Assembly (NCBI GenBank): GCA_963693085.1
Contig: OY856410.1
Coordinates: 885,237,335-885,301,334, forward strand
DNA: 64,000 bases
Reading direction: 5' to 3'
From: Alisma plantago-aquatica
Lineage: Eukaryota > Streptophyta > Magnoliopsida > Alismatales > Alismataceae
This document shows, piece after piece, positions 1 to 12,260 of this stretch. The translations under genes were made by a program, and so were the position numbers. The notes under the pieces are model-generated. The model made no database searches and was not told where the DNA came from. It saw nothing but the letters and a program-made list of their open reading frames with translations. Positions within the stretch are counted from its first letter, which is position 1. Each line of letters opens with the position of its first letter.

Positions 1-323
1 AGCAATTGAAGATCCAAAGATACTAAGTTGAAGTGTAATCAATTGCTGATTTAGTGATCAATCCAATGATCCAAACCCTAATTGGCTGACTTGGATTTTG
101 ATGTTGACATGGGAAAACGGTCTCAAGACCATTTGGAGGTCATCCAAACGACCTCAAGACCGTTTGGGGTCAGGTCATGTTCAATTTGGATGATGGTTCA
201 ATGGTTTCAAAGTAACTAATCTTACACTGATTAATGTTGAAGGATCATCGATTCCAAACCCTAATCCAATTGATTCAAACCCTAATTGATGACTAATTGA
301 GGGTCAATTGAGGGTCAAATCAG

Positions 324-414
324 TTGAAGGTCACCTTTAGCAAACGATCTTGAAGGTCACCTTTAGCAAACGATCTTGAAGGTCACCTTTAGCAAACGGT
401 CCTGAAGGTCACCT
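324..414 (+). repeat. 26-bp tandem repeat, left half
   Basis: Unit ttgaaggtcacctttagcaa plus acgatc, about 3.5 copies, inside the LTR. The array continues at 3398 after an inserted solo LTR; the insertion split the array. Confidence 0.85.
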
Positions 415-1438
415 TGTAACATACTAAATCTCAGGGTCTTCCCTGCAATTTACCCACTTTTGAGATTTTATTTGCCTTCTAGTCCATTTGGACCATTTTC
501 ATAAATTTCCCTTCTTTTATATTCTTTTTGGACTCCTTGTGCAATTTGAGCACAATTCAAGATTTAAATTACCTTTTTCCCTCATTTATTTAAATGGAGG
601 GGTGTTTGCACAAATAACCCAATTAAGGAGATAAGTGAGGGTTAATAATGTAATTTGGTCATTAATGGTGGAAATGTAGTAGATAATATTAATTTGGAGC
701 TTTTTGGATAAATATATTAGTAATAATGTGTATTTGAATTAATTATGGGTATATTAACCTCTTTATTTTCTCTCTCCTCTTAAGTGGATAAAATATGTGA
801 AAATGGGATAATATTGTGAGTTATTTCTCTTTAAATAATTAGGAGATGATTTCCTCAAAATATTACTCCCATATTTCAATTAATTAGTTTTCCATATTAT
901 TTCACCTCTTTTAATATATTAATACATGTAATAATGGACAACATATGAGTTATGAGCCTTAGTGAGCTTAAATACGAAATCTAATTATATAGCATGATGC
1001 TACACTTTAATGTGAACATGTGGTTAAAATTTGGTGGCTTTTGGACTTCGTTTGACCCCTCAAATCCATTTTATACGAGTTTAATAAAGTGAGCATATGG
1101 TTTTAAATGATATTCATTTAAATACATGTAACGCATGTGAGGAGTTGTTGGACGCACATAGCAGCGACCGTTGGATCAAGATCCAATGACGCACATGTCG
1201 TCTTCCTCCTCTGAACCGCCTCTGGTCAGGGGTAGTTTAACAGCTCGGCTTCTCGCCTTCTTTCTCCCCCGTTTCTCCACCAAATTGAGTGATTTCTTCG
1301 GCTTTGAATTCGTAGCGACCCTCCGATTCGTTTGAGCTCTCACTCATCCAGCGAGGTGCAGCATAGCTGAAACACCATTCTTGGCCGGCCATGACTCCTC
1401 ACCTCCACCTTCGCTTCAGCTCCAAAGACATCCCCACC

Positions 1439-1444
1439 TATAAA
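1439..1444 (+). promoter_or_regulatory. TATA box of the solo LTR
   Basis: TATAAA lies in the middle of the LTR, preceded by GC-rich sequence and upstream of the AATAAA at 3314. This is the expected order of U3 and R signals. Confidence 0.5.
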
Positions 1445-2702
1445 TAACACACCCCACAGCTTCGTCGTCCCCCTAGCAACCTTTCTATCCACTCAATTTG
1501 GTCCGAAGAAGTGTGTGGCCGCCGGCGAGGAGCTATTCACCCTGAGCTTGCAGAGCATTTTAATGGAGTTAGGAGCAACCATAAGCAAAATTGAACCCGT
1601 AGGTGCGTTCCTCGTTTAATTCCCTACGTTTCGAGTACCTATACGCTTAATTTGGTTGAGAATTGTAGATTTGCCCAACTTCGCAAGTTGGGACCTCGGT
1701 GCCATGTCGCTGGCCGAAGGTAGAAGAAGGCCGAGTGGTTTTTGATGGTTTTGCCCCTCCGTGCTCTTCAATTCGCCCTTTTTTGCTGCCCTTTTGGTCT
1801 TTGGCCCACATAGCAATTATCTAAATTCTGATTGGTCCATCTTGTTTAATTTGTAGTAAATCGCTCGGTTATCAGAAAAATATAAATAAATAGTCGTTGG
1901 AAAGGATTTTTCAAGTAGAATCCGAATTTTCCATTTTCGAGTCCTGTTTACCATCCCAACTCTGATAATTAATTCAAACCTCAATTTAAATGTATAAAGT
2001 GTTATAAAACGATTATAATAGTGTTTTAACTTTGTTTTTGGTAAATAAATATGTTTTCTCGAGTAGAAAAATATTAAGAATCGTTTGGCCCTATTTCCAG
2101 ACCCAAAATCCAAAGTTTTAATCCATAGTTTATAAATATGGACATTTTACACTTAAAGTACCTTTAAGTAACCTAATACATGTGTAATGTTTGTAACTAG
2201 GGAAATATGGAATGGTGATACAATCAGATTGATGAATGTGATGGTAATTAATTAAAACAGGTATGTGCACCCTATTCTAGTTTGTGGCTCCTATGTATGT
2301 GAATCATATCATATGAATCCTATCAAAGATGAATGTGAATGTTTATTGTGCAAACTACCTATCCTTCAGTTGGGTCTTTTCCAACCCCACAATCACTATT
2401 GTGCTAGCCTTGTTATCCTTCTAATTTCATTTATTGGCTCTTTACTTATTTTATGCCATTGTGGCTCATTCAATTGAATTATGTGAATCTTGCTATTGCC
2501 TATGTTGGCTCATCTTTTTGAAATACTTGGAAATATTGTATATTGTTGTTGCTTATGATGGCTCCTTTATTTCATGGGTTTTATTCCCATTTTGAAATGT
2601 TGCAAATCTTTTTATACTTCTCATTACTGCCAAGTGACTATTAAGCATGATGTATTTTAGGCCAAATGACAATGTAGTGTACATGAGTACAAACCACCCA
2701 TA

Positions 2703-2831
2703 GGGCACTGAGGTTTTAGTCCTCCTGCCGGGCACTGGGGTTTTAGTCCCCCTGCCATTTTATATATTAGGCACTGGGGTTTTAGTCCCCCTGTCACTTT
2801 TTAGGCACTGGGGTTTTAGTCCCCCTGCCAT
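2703..2831 (+). repeat. Four-copy repeat 'ggcactggggttttagtccc'
   Basis: Four copies of a roughly 26-bp unit (ggcactggggttttagtccc plus cctgcc) separated by short AT-rich spacers. Each unit contains a small dyad, gggg-ttttag-tcccc, able to form a hairpin. Confidence 0.85.
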
Positions 2832-3397
2832 TGGTGAGGTCCGGTAGGTGCCTCACCCTACATTGAGATGAGTTTGTGTCTTAATATATTCATGCTATGT
2901 GATTGTTATTGTGGTGATTGCATATGGCAGTTCTCTTATTCTTATTTGAATATCTATCTCATTCTCTTAAACTCTTGTAGCATAGAGAATCCTTTATTAT
3001 GCAATGTTGTTGACTATTACTTGTCCAATTTTTTTATTTGACACATACCTTTTATCTTTCTCTTGCTGGATGACCCCAACCATCCAGGCTAGGATCAGAG
3101 TGCACATGGAAGCTTGGTGAACCTAAGGCTAAGGATAGGACAAGAAGAAGAGGAGCACATAGTTGGCTTGATCATAGTTGTTTTTATGTTTTAAGTTGTT
3201 TTGTTTGGAGACAATGTTGTGTTAGTCTAGTCTTCCTCTACCTAGATCCTATGCTTGTATAAAGTTGTACTCCCATTTGGGAAATTTTTGTAATGTACTC
3301 TTTATACATTTTGAATAAAGTCAAGATTTAATTCTTCTGCTGCCACACAATTGGTGATTTGTTTATCATGTTTAATAGTAGAGACTATGTCTTTACA

Positions 3398-3521
3398 CAC
3401 CTTTAGCAAACAATCTTGAAGGTCACCTTTTAGCAAACGATCTTGAAGGTCACCTTTAGCAAACGATCTTGAAGGTCACCTTTAGCAAACGATCTTGAAG
3501 GTCACCTTTACCAAATAGTTT
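3398..3521 (+). repeat. 26-bp tandem repeat, right half
   Basis: About four further copies of the unit seen at 324-414. The first five bases (cacct) are the duplicated target of the solo LTR insertion. Confidence 0.85.
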
Positions 3522-5132
3522 CAAACCGTTTGAACTTTGAAAGATCAAGACCGTTTAGGGCCCAAGTAATCAAAATCATTTGAGATTCAATATGGTTAAT
3601 CCTTTTGGACACCTAATGTAATTAAGGGCTCAATTGGTTAATTCACTTGGACGCCTATTGTGATTTAAGATCCAATTGGTCAATTCATTTGGATACCTCA
3701 TGTAATGGAGGTCCAATGTGATTGAGTCTCTTAAGAATTAAGATGATGATTGATCCATTGATCCAATGATTATTATTAAGGTTAGGTATAAAGGTTGAAA
3801 CCCTAAAGTACCTAGATGATCAATACCTTTAAATTATTTAACCCTAAAAGGTTATGAGAGTAATGTCTTAGTAAACTATGTTAACCATAGTTGTACGAAC
3901 TTGATTGAAGGGTTGATGTAACCCAATCAAGTTGAGAGGATGATGGAAAGGAATTCATATATGAGTATTAATCATGTGGTGATTAGGTTATGATCCTTAG
4001 TAAAGAGATCATGAAACCATAATCCAGAAGGTGAATGAACCCTAACCCTAATTTAGGGTAACATAATGTAAAACCCCAAATATGGGAATGGAGAATGAAA
4101 CCCTAATTGGGATGAGTATCCCCAATTGATATGAAATGAGAAACCCTTGTTGGGATGCATAGTAAACCCTAATTTTAGGCAATAAGATGAGAAAGCCTAA
4201 TGAAGGGTGATGTTATATGCAATCCTCACCCTAATGAAGTATGTTAGTATGTGAAACCCTAAATCCTAATAATGGAATGGTAACTAATACATGGATGGGG
4301 GAAATACCTAAAGTGATTGATTGTAAATACCCTTATAGCAAGCAATGCTTTAACCTGAGATGAGTTTATATCATTAAAAATAGTAGGACCATTCTTATGT
4401 GTGACCTATGCACTTCATGGTAAGAGTGATCGGTTAATGGATGAAAGGATTAAGATGGGAAATACCTTAATCCTAGATAAGTTGATGACTTAAGAAAGTT
4501 GAAAGTGATGAGGAAAGTGATACATTAAGATATGAAAGATTTCACTTTTAACGCCTCAAAGATGATATACCTTGATGAACCTCTAATCCAATATTCTTGG
4601 ATAAGAAACACATGAAGTGTGTATGAAATTATTACAATAAAGATGTAATGAACTCAATGTACCTTGATAAATGTTGACTAATATACCTTGAGAATGGGGT
4701 TAAGCCAAATCGATGAGTATGATGTAATCATAATATGATAAGGATGAGAAATGAACTCATACATTGAATTGATGAACATTAATGATATATGATGAGAATA
4801 ATGATCATAAGCAAATACTTATGATATCTCTGAATACTCCTAGAGGTGTGGAGTAATATATTAGAACTGAACTAATAATGTGAGCATGAAACTCTAAGCT
4901 ATGAGAGATGGGAAAACCCTAAACCTAAATTGGGTGATGGGACATGAGAAACCCAATGTGATGTGAATAGTAAGCCCTAACCCTATTAAGGGAATAGTGG
5001 TGATACTATTATATTATATGAGGTAAAATGATTTGATTTCCTAGTAACAGGTGACAAGGAGTTTTATGGGCCTTATGAGCTATGAGGATGGTTGTTGCCT
5101 AGTGAGAGGTAACAAAATGTTTTAAATATTAC

Positions 5133-5770
5133 ACATGATTGACATAGTTCAATACCTGGAACAATAATACATGATTGGTTATATCCCAATACCTGGAATA
5201 ATAACACAGGATTGGATAATTCCAATACCTGGAATAATGTCACATGATTGACTTAGCTCAATACCTGGAATAATAACACATGATTGGTTAAATCCCAATA
5301 CATGGAATGAAAACACAGGATTGGTTAAATCCCTATACATGGAATAATAATACATGATTGGTTATATCCCAATACCTGGAATAATAACACAGGATTGGTT
5401 AAATCCCAATACATGGAATGAAAACACAGGATTGGTTAAATATCAATACCTGGAATAATAATACAGGATTGGTTATATCCCAATACCTGGAATAATAACA
5501 CAAGATTGGTTAAATTCAAATACCTAGAATAATGTCACAGGATCGACTTAGCTCAATACCTGGAATAATAACACAAGATTGGTTAAATCCCAATACCTGG
5601 AATAATAACATAGGATTGGTAATAACCCAATACCTAGAATAGTTACACAGGATTGGCATAGTTCAATACCTGGAATGGTTACACAAGATTGACATTGTTC
5701 AATACTTGGAATGGTTACACAAGGTTAATATAAGTCTAATGCTTGTACTAGTTGCACATGATTGGTGTAA
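5133..5770 (+). repeat. 37-bp tandem array within the long LTR
   Basis: About 18 imperfect copies of a unit built on 'acaggattggttaaatccca' and 'atacctggaataataac'. It lies inside the left long-LTR copy. I do not see a matching array in the homologous LTR at 52563-57504, so it expanded in this copy or its sublineage. Confidence 0.85.
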
Positions 5771-6653
5771 TCCAATGCATGGAATATCTATATAGGATTG
5801 GTATAGACCAATGCCTTAATAAGACATGATGATGTACACTCTCATGTCCAATATAATCAAAATCAGTTTAGCAGATTGGCTAAGGCCAATAAGTTGAAAC
5901 AAGAATGTCTTATGGGTGACATATCAAGATAATGAGTGTCACAAGAGAAGTTTGACGTGATGGTATAATATGAAGGATAAATGATATACATGTTCTTCCT
6001 ATTCCTTATTAAGAGAATAGTTGATCTATTGTTCTATCATAAATAGTTACAATGCTTTAAGATGAGAAAACTTTAAACTGCATATCCTCTGTCCAGTTTT
6101 ATATATATTTAACTACAATAATAATGTTTTGGTGGAGAGTTATATCTCCTGCTGGGACAATTTACAATTGTCTCACCCCTGTGGGATCCAATGTTTTTAT
6201 GTAGATGTGGACAAGGAGGCAGGAAACCTTTAGCAGAGAAGGAACAACAGCAACATCGAGGACAACAGTAATATCTCAGGTGGAGATACTGCCTGTCTAG
6301 TCATATAGTTAGAAAGTCCTATGTGTCGTCTCTGTACTCTCAGGTCCTTGGAGTCAATAGTCAGTGTTTTTATTGAATTGATATGAGATTTTGGCTTGAT
6401 GCCTCGAGATTTTATGTTGTCTGTATATAATGTTGAATATGACAGCTGATGTTGTAATCCTCAAGATGAGATAGTACATGTTGTGTACTTATGGAATAGA
6501 ATGTAAATATTATACTTTGGTTCTTGATGAAAAATATTTCCTATGTGTGGATCTCTTTGCAAAAAGTTTTAATTTTTAGTGATTTTCAGTAATCCGCTGC
6601 AAATGATTCGCTTCCGCTTAAGTAAATCTCATTTTTATAAGTTGGATGCCACA

Positions 6654-7315
6654 CGGGAGTAGCCCGAATATGCACTGTAATTGACTTTTAGGCATTAATA
6701 TCAATTTTATCCCTATTTTCTGGATATAAATATATGAAATCATCTTATTCTATTTATGCTTGATCACCATAAGTAGATTATGAGATCCTTAATCCTTTCA
6801 GGATAGATGTTAAGGGTTGGAAAAGTATAAATTTACATATTTATTGTGCCCTTTGGGAAAAGTGGAGTGTAATTGGGAGGAGAAACCCAGAGAGTAATCA
6901 TAAAGCATCTAACTCATCAACCAATTACTATGGAAATTGGAAATCGGATTGGCATTTGATTAGGTAGTGAATTACACTGCGGGAGCGAGTAATTCTGGCT
7001 ACATGCTCTTTATCCAGGGATAGGAGTAGTTGATATTAGTGTGTGGAGTTAATTGCAAGTGTTATCCACGGTGAAACCATTGTCTTGGGGAATTCGTCCA
7101 ACTCTGAGTAACTTAATATTTAAGTTTGTTTTGTTTCTGTATTAGTTTTTTTTAAATCAAACCAACTCAATTATTTATACCAGCCTAGCTGATCAATCCT
7201 AATTAATAGTAGTCTTTAACCTCACAACTCTTTGTGTTTGATAACTTGGGACTCATAATCCCTTATTACTTCGACATGTACACTTGCATATTACATGCAC
7301 GCTATACACATGTCA
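6654..7315 (+). mobile_element. Degenerate Athila LTR fragment
   Basis: Read on +, this matches the reverse complement of the Athila LTR at 39581-40260. 'cgggagtagcccgaatatgc' opens both. 'atgcttgatcaccata' (about 6756), 'tagtgaattacac' (about 6965) and the terminal run ending TGTCA at 7315 follow in the same order. Many CG sites of the intact LTR are TG or CA here, as expected of an old methylated copy. What follows is not the tRNA-Asp primer site, so it is the end of a 3' or solo LTR. Its upstream part was separated by the long LTR ending at 6653. Confidence 0.75.
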
Positions 7316-9632
7316 GAGAGCAGTTTGGAGATTAGTAGAGTTGGGAGGATGGTGTGGTTCTTCTTAGAGTCCTAGAGTTATCCATGTACTCTCAAGTTTG
7401 GGCAGAGAGTTTATTATGAGTGTATATTGACTCAAGTTTTTGGATGTGTACCATGCATAGTGTATAAGTTGTGTATATCTGACAAGGTACCTCTTGTATA
7501 TAGGTTGTGCCTGAGGCCATTGAACTCTTTGTAAGTTACTAGATACATTATTATATGTGAAGTTTGGATATTTGTATAATTACTTAGATGGAAATGTTTG
7601 AAAGTTCTCTTCACCTTTAATTCTGCGCTTTTTTGGAATGTTGGCTTGTTAGTGTCTTATCGACAGTTTGATTTTGAGAAATCTCATTTTTTGTAACGAG
7701 TGATCATAGTAGACAAAACGTGTTCCATCGAACAAGGTACCTGGTGATAGTAGTGTGGAGACATGACGATGATGTTATTGAGCATTGGTGCAAAAATTTG
7801 GTGATGGAAGGGATTTTATTGGAGTAAGTCTATTTATTAGTTGTAGTTGGGGTAAATGGAGTCACAGTTGAAAGGGATGGAGTACTTTCCTCCCTTTCTG
7901 GAGAGGAAGAGAGGAGGATGCAGAGGAGGCGATGGTCTAGCTCGTTGTAGAGTAATGGATTTGTAGTTGTTGGTTGTGTGATCTTTGGTTGTTGGTTTCT
8001 TAGAGTGTCGGAGCATGTTGTCATAGAAACAACTGTAAGTGGCAATGGATACATTTGTTAGAGAATATGTAGTTGAAACCTCTAACGTGAGAGGTTGTAT
8101 CTTGGTGTGATTGTCATTGGAACATCAATAGTTGGTGCCATGAAAGGTAGAGTTGTCTTTGTCACAAGAACTTATGTAGAATGAAACCAAAATGAAGGGA
8201 AGCAAAAGAAGAGATAATTATGTGAGGATATAAGGGGTATATACTATGATAGTTATAAGAAAATAATGTTGTCGTCTAATACCATGGTTCTATTAAATAA
8301 AATTCACATCAACATTCTATGGTGCCTACTTTAAATAACCCATCACAAATTATCAAATGTGACAGTTTCATTTAAGAATTGTCATTCTTATTGCTAAAGG
8401 AAATTCCAAAACTTGCTCTAGTGCAGTTTGGTGAAGAAATAAGCAAAAATATGCTCATTGTATTCTTCTATATGGCTGCATCAACAATTGTCTAGAGGTT
8501 GAAGAGGACCAATCCACTCCCCTAGATCTAGATATTGGATCACAAATAGACGACTTGGTGTACAAAAAATATTAAAATAAAAAGAATCTAAAGGTGAACT
8601 CAGAAATCCAAATCTATTAAACTTTTTAACATAGTTATATATTGTTGTCTACTAGTTTTAGAAAGAAAAAAAATATGAACGAGGGTTTCATGACATTGTT
8701 ACTTTGTTACATTCGTTTTTTATTTAACTAATTAACAAACTATCTCAAGATTTCTAATGATTGCAAAGCTAAAATTTTATTAATTGTGTGTATAGAATGA
8801 GGTGGGGTCTAATCAAGTTATTAATGCAACTTGAGAAATGAGATACCTAGAAATAGTACAAAGTTGATTAAAATAAAAAAACTTCTATAATACCCTACAT
8901 GAGCTCAAATGAACAACGAAAAGATAGTTTAAGTGTAAAAAAGTCTTGTATAAATTAACAATAAGGTTCAAATAAGATTTATATCTTTTTGAACCCAAAA
9001 CTGAATATGTTACTATTAATTATGCCATGTAATTATGCTTTGGTTGTAAAAACACATGATTTAGAAAAGCAAAGGTCAATTGACCTTATTATGCTAATTT
9101 CATTCATTTCATGGTCTTTTTTGGGTGGAGGGGTTCCCTAGTTAGCATATGTTGTTGTGTAAAACAAAGTGGTTATGCATTCATAAAGGATAGCCCCACT
9201 CAATTCATGTACTAAATGGATAGGATATTTGGGATGGCATTACTTAGAAATAGATTCTCTAGTTCAAACACACATGGTCAACATCTATGGTGGGATGGAT
9301 TGGAAGTATTTAGGGAGAAAACTCTAAAAAATGGATGACTAAATGAGAAAATTTTTGTACTATTGGATTCCAGTCTCAACGACATATATACCATTGAGAT
9401 AAATTTATTTCACTATTTAAAATGTTACGCAAGGACAAGTAGAGTTCAATAATGGAAGTGTTCATATGTTGCATTTTATAGTCATTCATTACTTATTGCT
9501 CTGTAGTCATTCTATTACACATGCTAACTCCAAATTTTGAAATATTTTGTATTATTATGCTCAAAATATTTGATTATTATGTATCATCATTCAAAAATCA
9601 CAACATTGTGGACTCAAGGTCAATTAGGTCAA
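7316..9632. other. Unassigned AT-rich intergenic DNA
   Basis: No coding region, terminal repeat or RNA gene could be supported. A 74-codon reverse-strand frame at 7830-8054 is T/S/P-rich and has no recognisable motif. The sequence around 7600-8300 is less AT-rich than its surroundings and may be a decayed gene or element fragment. Confidence 0.5.
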
Positions 9633-9987
9633 TGTTGACTCACGTCTAAATTGACTAAACCCATGTTTTGATGATGACTAACCATTCCACATATTGGTGT
9701 CTAATGTCTCTACTTGAGCGATTTCAAATTAGGTATAGACACACTCCAAATGCCCTAACTTGCACATCTCAAATTGGAGAAAAGACAAGTCAAAGTCAAT
9801 ACAAGTGCATGTTTTTGTAATATGATGTAAATCCATTAGAATCATGTTGTAAATCACTTGTAATGATTGTATGACTTGTAATTAATCTTAGAAAAAATCA
9901 GAAGTACTTAGATCGAATGTTTAAGCACTCAAAAGCCATTTTCCAAAATTCATATCAGGCTATTCATCAGCTGAGTTCTGTGAGGTG

Positions 9988-10200
9988 CAAACTCGATCGA
10001 TCCTGATTGGATCTTGAAAATGACTTTTGATCGGTCGAGTTTACACTACACATAACTCGACCGATGGAGTACCAGACCAATTCAATTTTCATTGGTCGGT
10101 CGAGTTTCCCCAGGACAAACTCGACCGATGGTCTGAATATCGGCTTTGTCTTTTACTCTATCGATCAAGTTACCGTTATAGAAACTCGACCGATTACACT
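9988..10200. repeat. Inverted-pair motif array (ATCGGTCGAGTTT / AAACTCGACCGAT)
   Basis: About seven copies in alternating orientation upstream of the Copia TATA box. Examples are 'gatcggtcgagttt' followed 12 bases later by 'actcgaccgatg', then 'tcggtcgagtttcc' followed by 'aaactcgaccgatgg'. The same motif occurs in the unrelated LTR element at 28515-38177. Confidence 0.75.
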
Positions 10201-10331
10201 ATACAGAAAAGTGTAGAAAAGTGCTTCTAGCCGTTGTGGAGTTGCAACAAGTTAAAATATATCCATTGCAAGCCACAAAACGGCTAGTTTTCGTTCTCAA
10301 GTGTTCCCAAAGGCTAAGAGGCATCCCCAGC

Positions 10332-10340
10332 TATAAATAG
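10332..10340 (+). promoter_or_regulatory. TATA box of the Copia LTR
   Basis: TATAAATAG in GC-moderate context, downstream of the motif array; the usual position for an LTR promoter. Confidence 0.55.
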
Positions 10341-11210
10341 GACCTCTTGGGCTTCATTCCAAGGTTGAGCATTCATTGCAAACTCTATGTGAGGTTCCTA
10401 TTCTATAGTTGAGTGCTTCCTACAACCTCCCCTCTCTCTAAGCTTAATCAATTTCTACATCCATTAGAGTGAGTAGGAAATCTGTAAGAGAGCTAGTCCT
10501 ACATGTATATCTTGTGAGACTCTCACTTCCACCACCTCCCCATCTCTCTTTTCAATCATGAAGATGAAGGTTCTCTCTCTTGGCTAAGAGAGGTGAAGAA
10601 GAACAAGGGAAGGCGTCCCTTGGTGAAGATCAAGGTTGAAGACTTAGAGCTAGAGTGGGTAAGCCCTTGGTGAAGGCAGAAGACTCCTTGCTCAAGTGAG
10701 TAAGTCCTTGGTGGAAGCTTCTCCGAATGAAGGTGAAGTCAAAGGTGGAAGATCCAAGAAGAGTGGGTAATTCCTTAAAGGCTGAAGACTTGTGTAAGAG
10801 TAGGTAAGTCTTTGGAAGAAGGCGGAAGACTCTTGCAAAGTGGGTAAGTCCTTGGTAAGGTTGAAGACTCTTTGTATTGGATAGATAAGTCCTTTGGTTG
10901 GTCATGTATTGTAAGTCTTATGAATGAATATAAGAATACAATGGTTAGGAAATCATAGAGGCTGACCTCTCTAGGTAAGTGGACTGACATACTTCTAGTT
11001 TGAAGTATGGAACCACTCTAAATAGCTTGTCTACTTGTGTTTGCTCAATCTCTCTCATCCTTGCTATGCATGTTTTAGTTGCACACAAATTTCCTATTTA
11101 GCAACCTTATTTTGTGATATATCTTGAAGGTTTGATGAATTTTGTTTAAGTGCTTTCAGCTCTATTCACCCCCCCTCTAGAGCACCTAATCACCCATCTA
11201 GGATCCAACA

Positions 11211-12257
11211 AACATATCATTATGGTGTCTTTTTAAGTACTCATTAATGAAAAAGTGTAGGACATGGTCCTTCATGACGAGTATCACAAGACAAATATTG
11301 GATGTAACTATACAAAACATATCAATTTACACTTGGTAGTCCACTCAATTTACATCCTCCAATACCTACATATGACAATACTATTAGACGAAAATCAACA
11401 AAGGGTTTCATACTTCCAACTAGCAATATCAAGAGTAAGCAAGCTACACAAAGAGAGAGTTTGATGGATATTTTCCACAACAATTTTGCAGCTTAGCTTG
11501 TGCCATGGTGTCAACTAGATCCTACTACTTAAAGCAAGCAATAGACCAAAGATATCCTTGTCTTTTTTCGCTAACCTTACTACTCATGTCATTTTTATTG
11601 TATATATCATGATAGTTTATTTTTCACGTCTTTTTGGGACTAACATGGAGCTTGGTTCCTAACATCATAATGTGTGTGCATTTCGTTATATATATGTGGC
11701 TAATTCTCAATGCCTATATCGTTGATATGCACAACTGTGCCTATGTCTTATGATCAAATGTTTAATTTTCATTCTCTTTAGATCCCAGGTTGGGATAGTT
11801 CACAATAAGCTATATATGTCCTATTTAGATAGACCGTTTCTAATTATATGGATTATTCTTATTAAATAGTTTCATGGTACTACCGAACATATTCACATTT
11901 TTTTGAATTTTACACTTTACTCCCAAATACCTTGAAACTTGACAAAAATATCCATATGATATGCTACTAATGACTTCTTTTGTGAAAATCGGTCACCCAT
12001 AGACACATTTGACATTAGTTGTTCTGCAAATTATTTGGTTTCGAATCAGGTCCTGAGGCCGGATCGGGCCTGCTACACTGGCCGAGTAAGTCCATATTGT
12101 TTTTTTGGATATAATATAGTGAGCAGCGCCTTCACGAAGATTCGAACGACTCCCGTTTACATATTCGTTTCCTCAATTTCCTAATCAGTTGATTTACTTC
12201 CACCCCTTCAATATCTTCTTCATATCTATTTTCTGTCTCTGACTTTTGCTTAAAAGC
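11211..12257. other. Unassigned AT-rich intergenic DNA
   Basis: No gene or element ends were recognised. Frames here are short and lack conserved motifs. Confidence 0.5.
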
Positions 12258-12260
12258 TAA

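Larger units (their letters stand above)
415..3397 (+). mobile_element. Solo LTR of a gypsy-type retrotransposon, 2,983 bp
   Basis: The insert begins TGTAACATAC and ends GTCTTTACA, so it has TG...CA ends with a TGTAA/TTACA inverted repeat. It is flanked by a perfect 5-bp duplication CACCT at 410-414 and 3398-3402. No gag or pol, second LTR, primer-binding site or polypurine tract is present, hence a solo LTR left by LTR-LTR recombination. In the + direction it shows a TATA box (TATAAA at 1439-1444) and a polyadenylation-type AATAAA at 3314-3319. A four-fold repeat lies at 2703-2831. The lineage is uncertain; length and ends fit Tekay/Del-type chromoviruses. The short open frames inside do not resemble proteins. 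Confidence 0.85.
1..6653 (+). mobile_element. LTR (3' part) of the long-LTR gag-only gypsy family, interrupted by a solo LTR
   Basis: The stretch 1-414 plus 3403-6653 is a diverged copy of the LTR seen at 52563-57504 and 60209-64000. Shared blocks include the paired AAACGGTCT/AGACCGTTT motifs near 110-170, the many short 'aaccctaa' segments, the block near 6120-6330 (also at 56980-57190) and the terminal 'tgccaca'. It starts outside the window and ends at 6653. What follows is not a tRNA primer-binding site, so it is a solo LTR or the 3' LTR of an element lying to the left. It sits against an Athila LTR relic whose homology begins exactly at 6654, so it inserted into that relic. The predicted target duplication would be cggga (6654-6658), but the other side is not visible. 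Confidence 0.8.
9633..11210 (+). mobile_element. Copia LTR (SIRE/Maximus-like), solo or truncated
   Basis: The LTR starts TGTTGACTCACG and ends GGATCCAACA, giving TGTTG/CAACA ends. A TATA box TATAAATAG lies at 10332-10340. The 3' end carries 'ctattcacccccc', a signature of SIRE-type Copia LTRs just before the LTR end. No primer-binding site follows and no pol is nearby. The flanks gtcaa and aacat do not match, so it is either truncated or recombined between two elements. A shorter relative of the first ~170 bp lies at 38473-38639. An inverted-pair motif array occupies 9988-10200. Confidence 0.65.

Noticed and set aside
7830..8054. 74-codon reverse frame
   Set aside because: No homology recognised and T/S/P-rich; neighbouring frames are interrupted. 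Not enough to call a gene.
9628..11215. Complete solo Copia LTR with target duplication
   Set aside because: The flanking five bases (gtcaa and aacat) do not match, so an intact solo LTR is not proven.
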